This document shows positions 1-10,347 of a stretch of DNA of 64,000 bases, piece after piece (position 1 is the stretch's first letter; every line of letters begins with the position of its first letter). The notes under the pieces are model-generated. The model was not told the origin of the DNA. It saw only the letters and a list, made by a program, of their open reading frames with translations, and did not search any database. The stretch spans positions 62,001 to 126,000 of the forward strand of contig JAGXNT010000024.1 of assembly GCA_019894765.1 (NCBI GenBank). Reading direction: 5' to 3'. A program made the translations under genes and the position numbers. Source of the stretch: Candidatus Heimdallarchaeota archaeon (lineage in GTDB: Archaea; Asgardarchaeota; Heimdallarchaeia; JABLTI01).

Positions 1-2607
1 AATGAATTAACTAAAGCTGTTCATATCCTTGAGAAGGGTAGATTATTAGTTGAAAAAATCTCTCGATTTGATCTTTTATCTATAATTGTTAGTATTTACC
101 TCGCAGCAGCAAACCAATTCTTACCAAACAGAAAATCATCTATAGGAATTTTCTTCTTGAATAGAGCATTAGATCTTGCGAGTAGCAGTCCTGATCCAGA
201 GGAAATTAAAAGAATTATTGATATGTCATTGAAATTAGCTATCGAAATCATTAGCAAGAAGAATTCTATCGCCGGGGCAAAAGTTTTGGAGATTGTAACA
301 AATCAAGATATCTCGAAAAAAGCACTACTACCTTATGTTTCAGAAATATACTTGGAAGGAACCAAAATAACACTTGATGTTGAATGGAACATGATTGGTA
401 AAATTACTCGAGATGCATTGCGATTCTTTAAGGCTAATAAGCAAGACGAAAATATCAATCATCTTATATCAATTTTAACTAAAAGAGCAAATGCAGATAT
501 TATGTTAAATAAACCACAACTTGGTTTCTTTTTCTTGGATTTTGCAATAAGATTAGCAAGAGATGCGGAAGATCCAAGATTATTAGCATTAATTGGCAGT
601 GAATCATTTGAACAATTACTTATTTTAGACCAAGAATCAGTTTTAGATATTAGATACAAACTTCTTGGTTATTGCTACCAATTGTTCCAAGAAGTTCAAA
701 ATATGGACGCAGTAGAGCAAGTTGGTAAGGAATTCATCAAACTAGGTTCAAGAGATTTGATTAATAATATGCAATCAGTTAGGGGATATGATGCAATATT
801 AACTAGTCGCGATATTGCTGTTCAAACACAGAATGATACATTGATGACAACAGTTGTTTTAGCAATGCTAGATTTTGGTAAGCAATTATCCGTAAATAAT
901 CCAAGAACTACCCTATCAACTCTGGAAGATATAATAGAAGGACTCGAAGCATTTGAAGTACCACATTCTAATAGAGCTGAATTGGATTACAAAGTACTTT
1001 CAGATTACCTAAAAACAATCATGGCTTTCGGTGAGAAAGTAAGTAAAACAGAAGATGATTACTCGCTTGGTAAGAAGATTGTTGAGCTCAGTATGCGAAT
1101 TATTGTTTTAACCAAGAATCAAGCTATTATTGAGAGGGAACTAATAGATACACAAAAGGACTTTCAGAGACTCTACAGAAGAGCGAATAGAGATGCAGCC
1201 TTTCGTTTGAGACACACAGCTCTGTTAATGATAGATTTGCGAAATTCTGATGTGGCAAATGAGGTTGCGGAAAACTCATTCAAAACTGCTCAAGCACAAT
1301 TTGAGAAGAAAAGATATGAGGATTCAATCAGCTTCTTAGATAGCTCATTGAAACTTAATGAAAAATTATCCATGGCGACAGAATTAAAGAACATTGGACT
1401 TTTTGCTTTGAGTGCAGGAGACAGACTAGTCACAGAAGGAAAAATCGAAGATTCTATGACTTATTATGATATCGCTGTAGAAGCCTTTGATAAAGCAAAT
1501 GATGATGAAAGCTCAAATCGATTAGTTAATCGAATCTTTCAGACTCGAGAGTGGGATGCAGATGTAAACATTGCATATAAATGCTACAAGATTGCTTCTG
1601 ATTCTGCTGTTAGAGTGAGGAACTTCCAGAAAGCACATGAAATTGCAAATAAGTGCTTTAACAGAGGTATTGCATTCATAGATCAACCACGAATCCCTGT
1701 AAATCTATCAACGAAATTCATCACGTTAGCTGGAAAGATTTTCGAAGATATAGGAGCAAACAAAGATGCAGCAAATGCCTATGATAATGCTATCCTGAAA
1801 TTCTTACGACTATTGAAAACAAGAAAGAACGTAGAAACTGTAGTGATTGAACTATTAACAAAAACTGCTGTTAATAGAATGGCAGGTTGTGATATGGATT
1901 CTCTTGAGACAATTTTTATTCGAATTATGGAACTTGCTGAATTAAAGAAATCTAAATACACTAAGACTATTGCTCGAACTCTCAAGTTAATTAATTCATC
2001 GAAAGTTGGTGCTGCATGGGATTTGATAGCATCACTACCATTCATTTCACATGGCAGATTAAGAAAAATTATGGGTTCCACTAAAAACAGAATTATTTAT
2101 GATCTGTCTCAGAAAGGCACTTTTGATCGAACACTTTTCTCTTCTACAGATAGATCGTTACCTCTTTCAGATTATCTACTTGAAAGCTTAATTATTGCAA
2201 GAAAAATCGAAGGACAACCAATCAACAAAGATGTCTTTATTTCATTAAATAAGATTCAAGCTATTCGTTCATACTTCTACTCTGAATACCAACTTTGGGG
2301 TAGAATTGAGCTAGATGCTATTACTAAGGAATTCAGCATACAACACAATGATGCTGTTTCAATTGTCCGAAGAGAATTCTTATCTTCACTTTACATGGGA
2401 ATACTAGACAATGAACAAAAAACATTCTACTCCTCAGATAGGTTAAAAGCTGAGATTTCACTCATCCTAAACCGTGAACGAAAGAAAGCAGCGATTTTTG
2501 ATCCCATGCAAGTAGCAAATGAAATGCGTATTCCTCCAGATATAATCAAAGAAGTGCTTCGAGAAATTTCTTGTGAAGAAGTAGTTGAAAGCGCAATTGG
2601 CTCTTAA
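1..2607 (+). CDS. Large helical-repeat (TPR-like) protein with winged-helix-like C-terminus, 5' partial
   Basis: The frame is open from base 1 and stays open to a TAA at 2605-2607, so the start lies upstream of the window; the TTG at 157 is only an internal codon. About 868 residues are visible. They are almost entirely amphipathic helices in TPR/HAT-like pairs, for example repeated 'A...F...K.YEDSISFLDSSL' patterns in the middle. The last ~120 residues look like one or two small helix-turn-helix/winged-helix units (LDAITKEF...AVSIVRREF...GILD), somewhat like the tail of a PCI domain; that comparison is inference. No catalytic motif, signal peptide or membrane segment was seen. A scaffold role is likely but the function is unknown. 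It converges on the next gene with no spacer. Confidence 0.8.
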   Translation, partial: NELTKAVHILEKGRLLVEKISRFDLLSIIVSIYLAAANQFLPNRKSSIGIFFLNRALDLASSSPDPEEIKRIIDMSLKLAIEIISKKNSIAGAKVLEIVTNQDISKKALLPYVSEIYLEGTKITLDVEWNMIGKITRDALRFFKANKQDENINHLISILTKRANADIMLNKPQLGFFFLDFAIRLARDAEDPRLLALIGSESFEQLLILDQESVLDIRYKLLGYCYQLFQEVQNMDAVEQVGKEFIKLGSRDLINNMQSVRGYDAILTSRDIAVQTQNDTLMTTVVLAMLDFGKQLSVNNPRTTLSTLEDIIEGLEAFEVPHSNRAELDYKVLSDYLKTIMAFGEKVSKTEDDYSLGKKIVELSMRIIVLTKNQAIIERELIDTQKDFQRLYRRANRDAAFRLRHTALLMIDLRNSDVANEVAENSFKTAQAQFEKKRYEDSISFLDSSLKLNEKLSMATELKNIGLFALSAGDRLVTEGKIEDSMTYYDIAVEAFDKANDDESSNRLVNRIFQTREWDADVNIAYKCYKIASDSAVRVRNFQKAHEIANKCFNRGIAFIDQPRIPVNLSTKFITLAGKIFEDIGANKDAANAYDNAILKFLRLLKTRKNVETVVIELLTKTAVNRMAGCDMDSLETIFIRIMELAELKKSKYTKTIARTLKLINSSKVGAAWDLIASLPFISHGRLRKIMGSTKNRIIYDLSQKGTFDRTLFSSTDRSLPLSDYLLESLIIARKIEGQPINKDVFISLNKIQAIRSYFYSEYQLWGRIELDAITKEFSIQHNDAVSIVRREFLSSLYMGILDNEQKTFYSSDRLKAEISLILNRERKKAAIFDPMQVANEMRIPPDIIKEVLREISCEEVVESAIGS

Positions 2608-4002
2608 TTATTTAGAGCCCATATTCATTTTTTCAATTCCAGCAATTTTGGCTAATATTTTTGGATTTGATTCTTTTACTAAGAATATTGAAAGAAGTAG
2701 TGCTACTACTCCCAGCACCATTGGGAATAAAGGAATAATGTAAATACCTTCAGGAACAAATCTTGGAATTATGTCCTCTGGGAAAATATCTGCGATATAG
2801 CATCCAAGTATAGCACCTAGATTTCCAAACACGATTTGTTCCATTTGGACTAAACTCATGCCTCTTCCTCGTTCATTCTCAGATGTCATGTCTGCCATAA
2901 TCGTATTTGCTGTTGGTACTTTCAATGCATATAGAGGATACAAATAAATCGCAAACAATGCCCATGGATGACTAGAGAAGAAGAACATAAATGTATACAA
3001 GATTGGATAAAAAAGCATAGAGAAAATGAGAATTGGTTTACGCCCTGTCCTATCCAAGATTGCACCGCTGACTAATAATAGTACCATCCCAAAAGCCGTT
3101 GCTATGGTGTTTCCTTTTGCAATTAGTGCATTAACAAAAACTTCATCACTGAAATGTGTCAAATAAACATTCTTGAAATATACAGAACTTATAACGTTAA
3201 ATGGACCAAAACCAAAATCTAAGATAGCCAATGTTATGAGAAGAATTAATATTTTTCGTCTTTTGAAAATTTCAAAGTAAGAAGCATATTCCTCAGAGGA
3301 TTTTATAGGTTCCACAATCCGAGGGGTATCATTCAACACCCATGTTTCTACTTGCTTTTCATTAACAACGTCAGTAGTAGCATCTTTTACTTGCTCACTA
3401 TATGGTTTAGAAGTTGAGAGCATTGCAATAAAACCTGCAACTAAAGCAAAACCAGCAGCAAATCCAAGACTACCTATAATTCCCTTCCAATTATAAATGA
3501 TATCCGATAAACTACTACCAATCATCCATCCCAAGCTGGCAAAGAAAATTTGGTAGCTTGAAACCTGTCCTTTTCTATCTGGAGGACAAATAATAGTAAC
3601 AAGCGCGCTAACCTGAGTATAATAAATCTGAGTGAAAATTCCAAAGAATACAAGAATAAGCAATATATTCCAAATTTTTGGTCCTATTATTGATATTACT
3701 AGCAATAAGACATATTGCATCATTAATGCAAGTTTAGAGCCAAATATCAATAGTTTTCGTCGACCTGTTTTATCCGAAAAGGAACTCATAGCTGTTGTAC
3801 CGAAAACAGATATTATTGCTGGAACAGCTAAAATAACTGCAACGTCTAAATAGGAATCAGAAATTTCCTCATTTAGAAAAATACCAAAGAATATCCAATA
3901 GGAGGAAACAGCAATATGATCTATAGTATAAGAGAAAAGTAAAGGTAATAAATTCAAAGGTGGTAAAAGCTCTTTTAATGTGCGGTTCTTTTCTGCTTCC
4001 AC
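2608..4002 (-). CDS. MFS transporter
   Basis: 464 residues with about 12 hydrophobic segments and the major-facilitator loop motif between helices 2 and 3 (FSDKTGRRKLL), repeated in the second half (LDRTGRKPIL). This is an integral membrane secondary transporter; the substrate cannot be read from sequence. There is a long hydrophilic central loop around residues 200-245, typical between the two six-helix bundles. The start is GTG with a GGGGTGA ribosome site about 8 bases upstream. Its stop abuts the stop of the convergent upstream gene. The ABC exporter genes lie just upstream on the same strand, 31 bases away, so co-transcription is possible. Confidence 0.88.
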   Translation of the reverse strand: MEAEKNRTLKELLPPLNLLPLLFSYTIDHIAVSSYWIFFGIFLNEEISDSYLDVAVILAVPAIISVFGTTAMSSFSDKTGRRKLLIFGSKLALMMQYVLLLVISIIGPKIWNILLILVFFGIFTQIYYTQVSALVTIICPPDRKGQVSSYQIFFASLGWMIGSSLSDIIYNWKGIIGSLGFAAGFALVAGFIAMLSTSKPYSEQVKDATTDVVNEKQVETWVLNDTPRIVEPIKSSEEYASYFEIFKRRKILILLITLAILDFGFGPFNVISSVYFKNVYLTHFSDEVFVNALIAKGNTIATAFGMVLLLVSGAILDRTGRKPILIFSMLFYPILYTFMFFFSSHPWALFAIYLYPLYALKVPTANTIMADMTSENERGRGMSLVQMEQIVFGNLGAILGCYIADIFPEDIIPRFVPEGIYIIPLFPMVLGVVALLLSIFLVKESNPKILAKIAGIEKMNMGSK

Positions 4003-4033
4003 TTTTTTTCACCCCAAATTTTTAAATTAGTTT

Positions 4034-5902
4034 TTAGCTTTTATTGTTACCATTTTCTTGATCTTTGAATTGTAATTGATATAATCGATAATATTCTCCT
4101 TTCTTGGTAAGGAGATCATCATTTGATCCTTCTTCGATTATTTCGCCATCCTTTATGACTAATATTCTATCAGCATTCCTTACGGTAGATAATCTATGAG
4201 CAATAATAAATGAAGTTCTTCCATGAAGCAATTTATCCAAAGCTTGCTTAATCAGAATTTCAGTATATGGATCGACTGATGATGTTGCTTCATCAAGAAC
4301 CAAAATTTTTGGATTGGGTAATAATGCACGTGCAAATGAAATTAATTGTCTCTGACCTAATGATAATTTGCTACCTCGTTCACCTACTTCTGTGTCATAA
4401 CCTTTAGGCATTCTTACAATAAATTCATGAGCGTTAACTGAATCCGCAGCAACTTGTATATCGTCAAAAGGAACTTCTTTTTGATTATATATTATATTCT
4501 CAGCAATAGTCCCAGTGAATAGATAGGGATCCTGCAGTACAATTCCCATTTGACTGTGCAAAGACTCTAATGTTATGTCTTGAACATTGTGACCATCGAT
4601 TAGTATAGTCCCAGCTTGTATCTCATAAAACCTAGCCAATAAGTTAATAATCGTCGTTTTCCCTGAACCCGTCGGTCCTACTATAGCGACGGTTTCACCT
4701 GGTTTAACTTCTAAACTAAAATTTCTCAGTACAGGTTCATTTTCTTTATAAGAAAAATCTACTTTTTCAAAAGAGACATGACCTTTTATTTCCGGTAAAA
4801 CATAAGCATCCTCTTTTTCCACAACATCAGATGTTGAATGATTCAATTCATAGACTCTTTCTGTCGCAGCCATAGTTGATTGAAAAGTGTTGTAGAACAT
4901 TGTGAGATTTAGAATAGGTCTGAAGAAGTTACCAATATATTGAGTAAAAGCAATTGCAGTACCAATTGTTATAGCTTTGAAAATAACAGTTGGACCAAAA
5001 ATCAATGTCGTCCCACCATAGAGATAAACAAATCCAATTACTGCGGATGCCATGAAATTAAATAAAGGAAATGTAGTAGCGAAAACAGCAACTGCTTTCA
5101 TATTTGCTACTCTGTTCTCTTCATTAACAGTACGAAATTCCTGTATATTCTTAGTTTCTCGAGTAAAGGACTTTGATACTTTTACACCTGTGATGCTTTC
5201 TGAGAGATTAGCTGTTACATTTGCTATTGTTTTTCTTGTCTTTCTATATGCTTTTCGAGCACGGTTTCTAAAGAAGAAACTGATGAGTAGAGTAGTAGGT
5301 ATGGTGAATAAAAAGCACCATAATGCTAATTGCCAATTCATAACAAGCAACATGATTGAAATACCAATCAAAGTTAAGAAATCTATAAGCGAGGTAACTA
5401 TTCCACCACTCATAAGCTCGTTGATTTTATCACAATCATTTGTAACTTTTGAAATTACCCTCCCAGATTCCTGAGTATCAAAATATTTGAGAGATAAACT
5501 TTGCAAGTGAGTGAAAGTATCTGTTCTAATTTTTTTGACAGTATTGTATCCAATTTTATACAGGAGGATTGTCCTAAAGATTTGAATTATTGCAGTAAGT
5601 AATGCAACTGCTAAAAGCATTAATGTTAAGTAAAGTAAGTAGAGAAATTTTTCATCATTGGATAATATATTTTTGTTGAATACACCATCTACTATCCATT
5701 GAATGATCTTTGGTGAAGCTAAGGCAAGAACGGATCCAATTGCAACTAAGAAAAGAGCTGCAATAGCTAATGCTTTGAAATCTCGAAAGAGATATTTAAG
5801 AATCCATTTTGCTAGTACCCAATCTGATGCAATTTTTGGTCGCTCTTTCTGTTCTTCATCTTCTATTAAAGAATTAAAGTGACCGCTTCTTCCAAAACCC
5901 AT
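4034..5902 (-). CDS. ABC exporter half-transporter, consensus-site subunit
   Basis: 622 residues: six-helix exporter transmembrane domain (about 40-340) followed by a nucleotide-binding domain. Walker A is GPTGSGKTT near residue 411, the signature is LSLGQRQL near 515, Walker B is ILVLDEATSS with the catalytic Glu, and the H-loop is IIAHRLS. Its ATG overlaps the stop of the partner subunit by one base (TAATG), so the two are translationally coupled and almost certainly form a heterodimer. The motif pattern corresponds to the TM288-type subunit of heterodimeric exporters (family knowledge). Such pumps export lipids or drugs; the actual substrate is unknown. Confidence 0.93.
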   Translation of the reverse strand: MGFGRSGHFNSLIEDEEQKERPKIASDWVLAKWILKYLFRDFKALAIAALFLVAIGSVLALASPKIIQWIVDGVFNKNILSNDEKFLYLLYLTLMLLAVALLTAIIQIFRTILLYKIGYNTVKKIRTDTFTHLQSLSLKYFDTQESGRVISKVTNDCDKINELMSGGIVTSLIDFLTLIGISIMLLVMNWQLALWCFLFTIPTTLLISFFFRNRARKAYRKTRKTIANVTANLSESITGVKVSKSFTRETKNIQEFRTVNEENRVANMKAVAVFATTFPLFNFMASAVIGFVYLYGGTTLIFGPTVIFKAITIGTAIAFTQYIGNFFRPILNLTMFYNTFQSTMAATERVYELNHSTSDVVEKEDAYVLPEIKGHVSFEKVDFSYKENEPVLRNFSLEVKPGETVAIVGPTGSGKTTIINLLARFYEIQAGTILIDGHNVQDITLESLHSQMGIVLQDPYLFTGTIAENIIYNQKEVPFDDIQVAADSVNAHEFIVRMPKGYDTEVGERGSKLSLGQRQLISFARALLPNPKILVLDEATSSVDPYTEILIKQALDKLLHGRTSFIIAHRLSTVRNADRILVIKDGEIIEEGSNDDLLTKKGEYYRLYQLQFKDQENGNNKS

Positions 5903-7716
5903 TATTTTTGACCTCCAGAACTTTCTTTGATGATAGAGGTATCTTCTTCAGTAGAAATTTGAGACATTGAATCTATTGTGAGAAATTCTTGTTCCAAGAG
6001 TTGAGTTTCATATAGGTGACGGTATAACCCTTCATTCTTGAGTAACTTCTCATGTGTCCCTTGTTCAACAATTTCCCCTTTATCCATAACAATGATTAAA
6101 GTAGCATATTTAATCGTAGACAATCTTTGAGTGATAACTAAAGTAGTTCTATTTTTAATCAATTCCTCAATTGCATTTTGGAACTGATGTTCAGTTTCAA
6201 AATCAAGAGCACTTGAAGAATCATCCATTATTAGAAGAGGATTATTTAGTAATAGTGCTCGAGCAATAGTAAGTCTCTGTTTTTGCCCTCCAGAAAGTGT
6301 AACTCCTCGTTCACCAACAACAGTATCGTATCCATCAGGAAAAGAAGTAATAAACTCCTCAGCTTGAGCAATTTGAGCAGCACGAATGATTTCTTCATCA
6401 GTAGCATCTGGTTTTCCAAATGCAATATTTTCTTTAATTGTTCGAGCAAAGAGAAAAGCTTCTTGTTGGACGATTGCAATTTGTTGTCGTAAAGAATCAA
6501 TTTTTACATCTTTAATATTAATCCCATCAATTTTCACAGAACCTTCTTGAGGATCATAAAATCTTGGAACCAAACTTACAATGGTGCTTTTACCCGAACC
6601 TGTTGTACCAAGAAACGCAACGGTTTCCCCGGCAGGAATTTCAAGATTAATATTCTTTAAAACGGGAGGATTATCTTCCACATAAGCAAAAGTTACTCCC
6701 TCAAAAGTTATTACACCAGCTATCGGTGGCATTTCAATAGCACCAAGTTTTTCTTGTATTTTCTTCTCCATGTCAATAACTTCAAATATTCTATTAAGAG
6801 AGGCTGTCCCTTCCTGATAATGGAGTATCGCAAATGAAAGGAATCGAGTAGGCATCTGCATTAAAATCAAAAAGCTATTGATAGCAATTAAATCACCAAC
6901 GAGTATATCCCCTGCGATTACACTTTTACCTCCGAAATACAGAAGGAAAAAGGAACCGATACCCAGAATAATTGGGAAGAGTGTTGTTAAATATGCCCGT
7001 AATCGAGCCATCTTCATATTCAAATCAAGATATAATTGGTTTTCACTTTCAAATTTTCCAGTTTCAAAATCTTCTGCAGCGAAAGCTCGAACAACTTGAG
7101 CACCATAAACATTTTCCGCTAGAACTGAATTCATATCTCCAAATTTATTCTGAATATCCCTCATGAGAGGTCTAGCTTGCTTAGCATAAGAAAACATAAC
7201 TACAAACATCACTGGAGCAATACCTGCAACAATCAGTAGAAGCTGCCAATCCATTCGACCAATCGAGATGAAAATTCCAATATAAAGCAAAATTGCTCGC
7301 AAGAAAATACGCATACCTATACTAAGCAAACGTCTAATGGCTTCAACATCACTTGTTCCTCGAGAGATTAATTGGCCAGTTTCCATTCGATCAAAGAAAT
7401 CAATGGATTGTTTCTGGATTTTTGTGTACAACTGATTTCGTAAATCAAAGATAAGAGATTGCGAGACATACTCATTAATATATCTCTGAAGAAAACGGAA
7501 AATTGCTGCTAATAAACCTGTACCAACATAAATGGGTAACCAGAGAATCATTTGATTATAGTTCTTTCCGTAAAATACATCATTGATTAAAATCCTGATA
7601 ATCCAAGGAGTGAATAAAGTAAATCCGGAATCAAGAATAGCAGAGAAAATAACTACAATTAAGGCAAACCAAGTTTTTCGTTTCATAAAACTAAATACTC
7701 TTAGAATTGGTTGCAT
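5902..7716 (-). CDS. ABC exporter half-transporter, degenerate-site subunit
   Basis: 604 residues: transmembrane domain (about 15-310) then an ATPase domain. Walker A GTTGSGKST is near residue 370 and the signature is a canonical LSGGQKQR near 475. Walker B reads LLIMDDSSSALD, so Asp replaces the catalytic Glu, and the switch His is Gln (VITQRLS). These two changes are what is known for the TM287-type partner of heterodimeric ABC exporters, where one of the two ATP sites is inactive. First gene of the pair, overlapping the next by one base. The ATG start follows a short AT-rich gap of about 115 bases after the HEAT-repeat gene. Confidence 0.93.
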   Translation of the reverse strand: MQPILRVFSFMKRKTWFALIVVIFSAILDSGFTLFTPWIIRILINDVFYGKNYNQMILWLPIYVGTGLLAAIFRFLQRYINEYVSQSLIFDLRNQLYTKIQKQSIDFFDRMETGQLISRGTSDVEAIRRLLSIGMRIFLRAILLYIGIFISIGRMDWQLLLIVAGIAPVMFVVMFSYAKQARPLMRDIQNKFGDMNSVLAENVYGAQVVRAFAAEDFETGKFESENQLYLDLNMKMARLRAYLTTLFPIILGIGSFFLLYFGGKSVIAGDILVGDLIAINSFLILMQMPTRFLSFAILHYQEGTASLNRIFEVIDMEKKIQEKLGAIEMPPIAGVITFEGVTFAYVEDNPPVLKNINLEIPAGETVAFLGTTGSGKSTIVSLVPRFYDPQEGSVKIDGINIKDVKIDSLRQQIAIVQQEAFLFARTIKENIAFGKPDATDEEIIRAAQIAQAEEFITSFPDGYDTVVGERGVTLSGGQKQRLTIARALLLNNPLLIMDDSSSALDFETEHQFQNAIEELIKNRTTLVITQRLSTIKYATLIIVMDKGEIVEQGTHEKLLKNEGLYRHLYETQLLEQEFLTIDSMSQISTEEDTSIIKESSGGQK

Positions 7717-7831
7717 CTATTTGATCACTCTAGGTTCTTGATTTTACTAACCGATTATACCATCCATTAAAATTGTTTTGATTTGATTTAAAATTCAAAA
7801 TAAAATGAACGTTTGAATTTCATCCACTACT

Positions 7832-8875
7832 TTACTGTATTTGCTGCAAAGCTTCGTTAGCTGCTTCTACTATTCTGCGATATTGACTTCTTGAAGCCTT
7901 TTTTAGAATCTCAATGGCACTTGCATCTCCTAAAATTCCTAAAGTACGCGCTATTTCACAGCGAACAAATTGATTAGTGTCCATTGACATTGCACTAATG
8001 AGATTTTTCACAGCTGATTTATCATTAATCTTACCTAATGATTCAGCACAAATTCTTCGGACAATATAGGATTGATCTCTCAGAAGTGCTTTTGAGAGAG
8101 ATCGGACAGCATGTGTTTTAATATCTTGCAATTTGTGATTTTCTAAATTCTGTAATCCTGTTTTCTGAAAATCAAGGATAACTCCAATAGCATATGCAAT
8201 TTCTCTTCGAGGTAGTTCATTTGCATCTTTTTGAAGAGCCTTGCTCAAAATTGAGATGGAAGAAATATCATCTAATTTAATTAAGGCTGAAGCACACAAA
8301 AGCCTGACTGATGGATGAGTATCTTGGAGGAGTTGTTTCTCGAGTATATCTTTGGCACCTCCATCACGACAAGCACCTAGTATCCAAGCTGCAGTTTGAC
8401 GAATAAGTGATTGTCGACTATCAGCTAAGAGTTTTCTAATTTCTGGCAGGACTTCTGGAAAACTCTCAAAAGATGTTGATCCAACGATAGCCCAATAGAG
8501 AACTTCTTCAGTTTTATCGGTTAAGGCAATTTTTAGAAATTCAAAAGCTTCCTCAGTTTTAATCTGACTGAGACCCCAAATTGTACGAGCTCGAATTTCC
8601 TTTGTCTCTGTAAGATTATTGTATAATTTCTTCAGTGTAAACATTATGTTGTGAGGATTCAGATTAATTAAGGAAATTAAAGCTAATTCTCGAACTGAAA
8701 CTTGGGTATCATTTAAAACGACACTTTGTAAAATATCATTGGTTTCCGGGAAATCATTTTGCAGTAATAACAAGATTGCTTGAAATCTTTTTTCACTTTC
8801 ATTTGATTTAAGCATCATTTGAATTTGTTTTACATCCTTGATTTCTTCCTTTTCCAAGCCATTTGTTCCGGTCAT
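7832..8875 (-). CDS. HEAT-repeat protein
   Basis: 347 residues made of about nine HEAT/PBS-lyase-type repeats of roughly 30 residues, with recurring patterns such as VRELALISLINL, VRLLCASALIKL, VRRICAESLGKI and VRCEIARTLGILGD. No enzymatic motif, signal peptide or membrane segment. HEAT-repeat proteins of this kind are protein-binding scaffolds, and some archaeal ones sit near modification enzymes. The role here is unknown. It is transcribed in the same direction as the ABC genes downstream and the inositol-phosphate synthase upstream, but the gaps of about 85 and 115 bases suggest its own transcript. Confidence 0.85.
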   Translation of the reverse strand: MTGTNGLEKEEIKDVKQIQMMLKSNESEKRFQAILLLLQNDFPETNDILQSVVLNDTQVSVRELALISLINLNPHNIMFTLKKLYNNLTETKEIRARTIWGLSQIKTEEAFEFLKIALTDKTEEVLYWAIVGSTSFESFPEVLPEIRKLLADSRQSLIRQTAAWILGACRDGGAKDILEKQLLQDTHPSVRLLCASALIKLDDISSISILSKALQKDANELPRREIAYAIGVILDFQKTGLQNLENHKLQDIKTHAVRSLSKALLRDQSYIVRRICAESLGKINDKSAVKNLISAMSMDTNQFVRCEIARTLGILGDASAIEILKKASRSQYRRIVEAANEALQQIQ

Positions 8876-8959
8876 TTTATCTCAAACCTACAAGTTGCTT
8901 CTTCTTGTAGTTCATTAAAAAAAAAGAACATAATGGATTTGTCCCTTTGGTTAAGATTT

Positions 8960-10195
8960 TTATTTCACTATCTTTGCTTGCATTTTCTTTAGTTCTACTG
9001 TCCTTCCTTCATTGATCCAATTATTGTAAAGCTCATATTGTATGAAGGTATTTCCAATGATATCATCAATTGGATGTTTGAAGAAGAAAGCTAATTCATG
9101 GATTGCTCCAAATTCACCTCGAGATTTTGCAAACATCAAGCTACGAGCAATATCTATTGCAATTGGTGCAGCAAGGATAGAATCAATTCCATGCCAAGTA
9201 AATTGTAAAGCCATTTTAGTCCCTAAGAAACCTCGATAAGAGATATAATCCCAAGCTACTTTGTGGTCAACTAGTGGTGGAAAATACTTGATTTCTGTAA
9301 TTGAGAAAGGTGAATAACCAATACTACTACTAATTGCTTTGTCTTTACTTTCAATTTTGCTTGCCTTATTTGCGTCTTTGCTTAAAGTGACACCATCGTC
9401 ATCACCAAGAATATTGAATCCAGCCCAACCAAGGATCTTAAGATTCCTCATCTTAAACATGGGAGCTAATGTTGTTTTCATCAGAGTTTCACCAGTTTTC
9501 CCATCATCTCCCATATATGGCATCTTCTGTTTAACAGCTAATTCTCTGATTGCTGGTACAGTTGCGCCATGAGAAGGAGTAAAGTTTCCATAAGGTATTT
9601 TTTGTTTGAAAGCTGCATAGGCATACAACATACTAGCTGTAACCATTTCAGTTTGGTTTTCATCAATCAAACCTTCAAAGGTATCTAATGATTGGTGTGC
9701 CTCTGTGAGTGGGATATGAGGTTCAGTTGATGCGGCATTAATAACACATACTTCGCCATTTTTGTTTTTGAACGATTCATAATCCTTCATTATTCGGCTA
9801 ATTATTTCTGAGAGAGTTAATCCTTCACCTTCTAATGTATCAAGCTCTCCTAATGCATCAACTCCAGGACCACAATTTATTGCGGTTCCCTTTTTCGCTT
9901 TTATTTTGGATAATTCATTCTTTCCTTTATCAAGATATGATCTTTGAAAATGTACATTTTCTTCCCATATCTTTTCAGAAGCCTGGTAGGCATTACGATC
10001 TAGAAATCTTACCTCATGACCTCCTACAGCAATCTCCTCTAATGGAAATTTACTTCTTATCGGATCACATTCTGGGGCTTCTGTGACCATTCCTACTTGT
10101 ACTCGTGGTGCTGCTCCGGTTTTTATTGCTGCTATACCGGTCATTGTTGTTGTTGACACGGCACCATAAGCACCTATTAACCATATTCCTGCCAT
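8960..10195 (-). CDS. ino1: Inositol-1-phosphate synthase (myo-inositol-3-phosphate synthase family)
   Basis: 411 residues. The N-terminal Rossmann segment (IWLIGAYGAVSTTTMTG) is the glycine-rich NAD site of this family. The central region carries conserved stretches (INAASTEPHIP, ASMLYAYAAFKQKIPYGNF, YMGDDGKTGETL, LGWAGFNILGD.DG.TL) and the C-terminal part carries the DHKVAWDYISY-type segment. The enzyme converts glucose-6-phosphate to inositol phosphate with bound NAD, the entry to inositol phospholipids and di-myo-inositol phosphate in archaea. ATG start behind GGATGTAAT. It stands alone between a HEAT-repeat gene and adenylate kinase; no phosphatase or CDP-alcohol transferase is adjacent. 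Confidence 0.92.
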   Translation of the reverse strand: MAGIWLIGAYGAVSTTTMTGIAAIKTGAAPRVQVGMVTEAPECDPIRSKFPLEEIAVGGHEVRFLDRNAYQASEKIWEENVHFQRSYLDKGKNELSKIKAKKGTAINCGPGVDALGELDTLEGEGLTLSEIISRIMKDYESFKNKNGEVCVINAASTEPHIPLTEAHQSLDTFEGLIDENQTEMVTASMLYAYAAFKQKIPYGNFTPSHGATVPAIRELAVKQKMPYMGDDGKTGETLMKTTLAPMFKMRNLKILGWAGFNILGDDDGVTLSKDANKASKIESKDKAISSSIGYSPFSITEIKYFPPLVDHKVAWDYISYRGFLGTKMALQFTWHGIDSILAAPIAIDIARSLMFAKSRGEFGAIHELAFFFKHPIDDIIGNTFIQYELYNNWINEGRTVELKKMQAKIVK

Positions 10196-10347
10196 TACAA
10201 TTACATCCTGAAAATTCTTACGTTCGCATTATTTTATGGTCATATAATATCATTGCCTTTTTAAATTTTTTAGTTCTAACTATATAAAGAATAAAAAAAA
10301 TGAGAAGTTTGTAGGAAAGAGAAAAGGAAAAAAAAGCGGAATTAATT

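Noticed and set aside
157..2607. TTG at 157 as true start of the first gene
   Set aside because: The frame is open from base 1 with the same repeat-like sequence, so the start is outside the window.
5052..5474. 140-codon plus-strand frame inside the ABC exporter gene
   Set aside because: Antisense of a clear coding region with conserved motifs; the composition is a shadow of it.
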